From NCBI GenBank assembly GCA_041485445.1, contig JBGPJN010000014.1, positions 1-21,442 on the forward strand: a stretch of DNA of 21,442 nt. The letters are read 5' to 3'. Made by a program: the position numbers and the translations under genes. The number at the start of each line of letters is the position of its first letter. The stretch's first letter is position 1. This stretch comes from SHYG01 sp041485445. GTDB taxonomy: Bacteria > Chloroflexota > Dehalococcoidia > Lucifugimonadales > UBA3495. A model generated the notes under the pieces. The model saw only the letters and a list, made by a program, of their open reading frames with translations, searched no databases and was not told the DNA's origin. Positions 21,324 through 21,442 of this stretch are shown here, one piece after another.

Positions 21324-21442
21324 CTTAACCACCCTTGCACTGGTTTCTAAACTGGGCACCTGACCCGCTCACCCTGAGCTTGTCGAAGGGCGCGGCCACG
21401 TGGTTCGACAGGCTCACCACGAGCGGTTTAAGAAGCAATGCA
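21320..21442. mobile_element. Inverted-repeat element (family C), second copy, cut by window edge
   Basis: It begins TCAACTTAACCACCCTTGCA, matching the ends of the copy at 9843-9981. It continues through CACCCTGAGCTTGTCGAAGG and TTCGACAGGCTCACCACGAG in the same order. The right end, near GCAATGCA, is truncated by the window. The left end overlaps the translation start of the metallopeptidase lipoprotein. Confidence 0.68.

Overview
The window reads as a high-GC bacterial chromosome segment. The housekeeping block and the large number of small palindromic repeats suggest a Chloroflexota member, possibly a Dehalococcoidia/SAR202-like lineage; this is an inference from gene content, not shown by a marker gene.

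Layout. Positions 1-5715 are a minus-strand housekeeping block. Reading in the direction of transcription it is rpmH, rnpA, yidD, an eight-bladed PQQ-type lipoprotein, yidC and jag/khpB (ribosomal protein L34, RNase P protein and the membrane-insertion machinery). These are followed by purF and the 5' part of purM (purine synthesis). Strong sigma70-like promoters precede rpmH and purF, and the purF transcript is probably leaderless. A 273-bp IS66-like non-autonomous element with an 8-bp target duplication lies just upstream of the rpmH promoter. A tRNA-Leu(CAA) follows at 6255.

Positions 6520-9842 hold a plus-strand catabolic-looking run: ThuA-like protein, LigB-type extradiol dioxygenase and GMC flavin oxidoreductase. 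A 139-bp inverted-repeat element and tRNA-Gly(TCC) come next. Positions 10182-15116 are on the minus strand: an unrecognised 157-aa protein, a ketopantoate-reductase-family protein, serA, and a VapBC toxin-antitoxin pair. Two inverted copies of a ~196-bp MITE, each with its own target duplication, lie in this part. One is nested in an older palindromic repeat; the other has inserted at the 3' end of vapC and supplies its stop codon.

Positions 15285-19415 are plus-strand accessory metabolism: alpha/beta hydrolase, GlcG/HbpS-like protein, NodB-fold deacetylase-like protein, NHL-repeat protein and a lower-GC VOC protein. The window closes with a minus-strand lipoprotein carrying an HExxH metallopeptidase motif. 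Its start codon and ribosome binding site appear to lie inside the terminal repeat of a second copy of the 139-bp element.

The main unusual signal is the density of small mobile or palindromic elements placed exactly at gene boundaries, where they supply stop codons, start codons and probably termination or processing hairpins. No CRISPR array, rRNA or complete transposase gene was seen.
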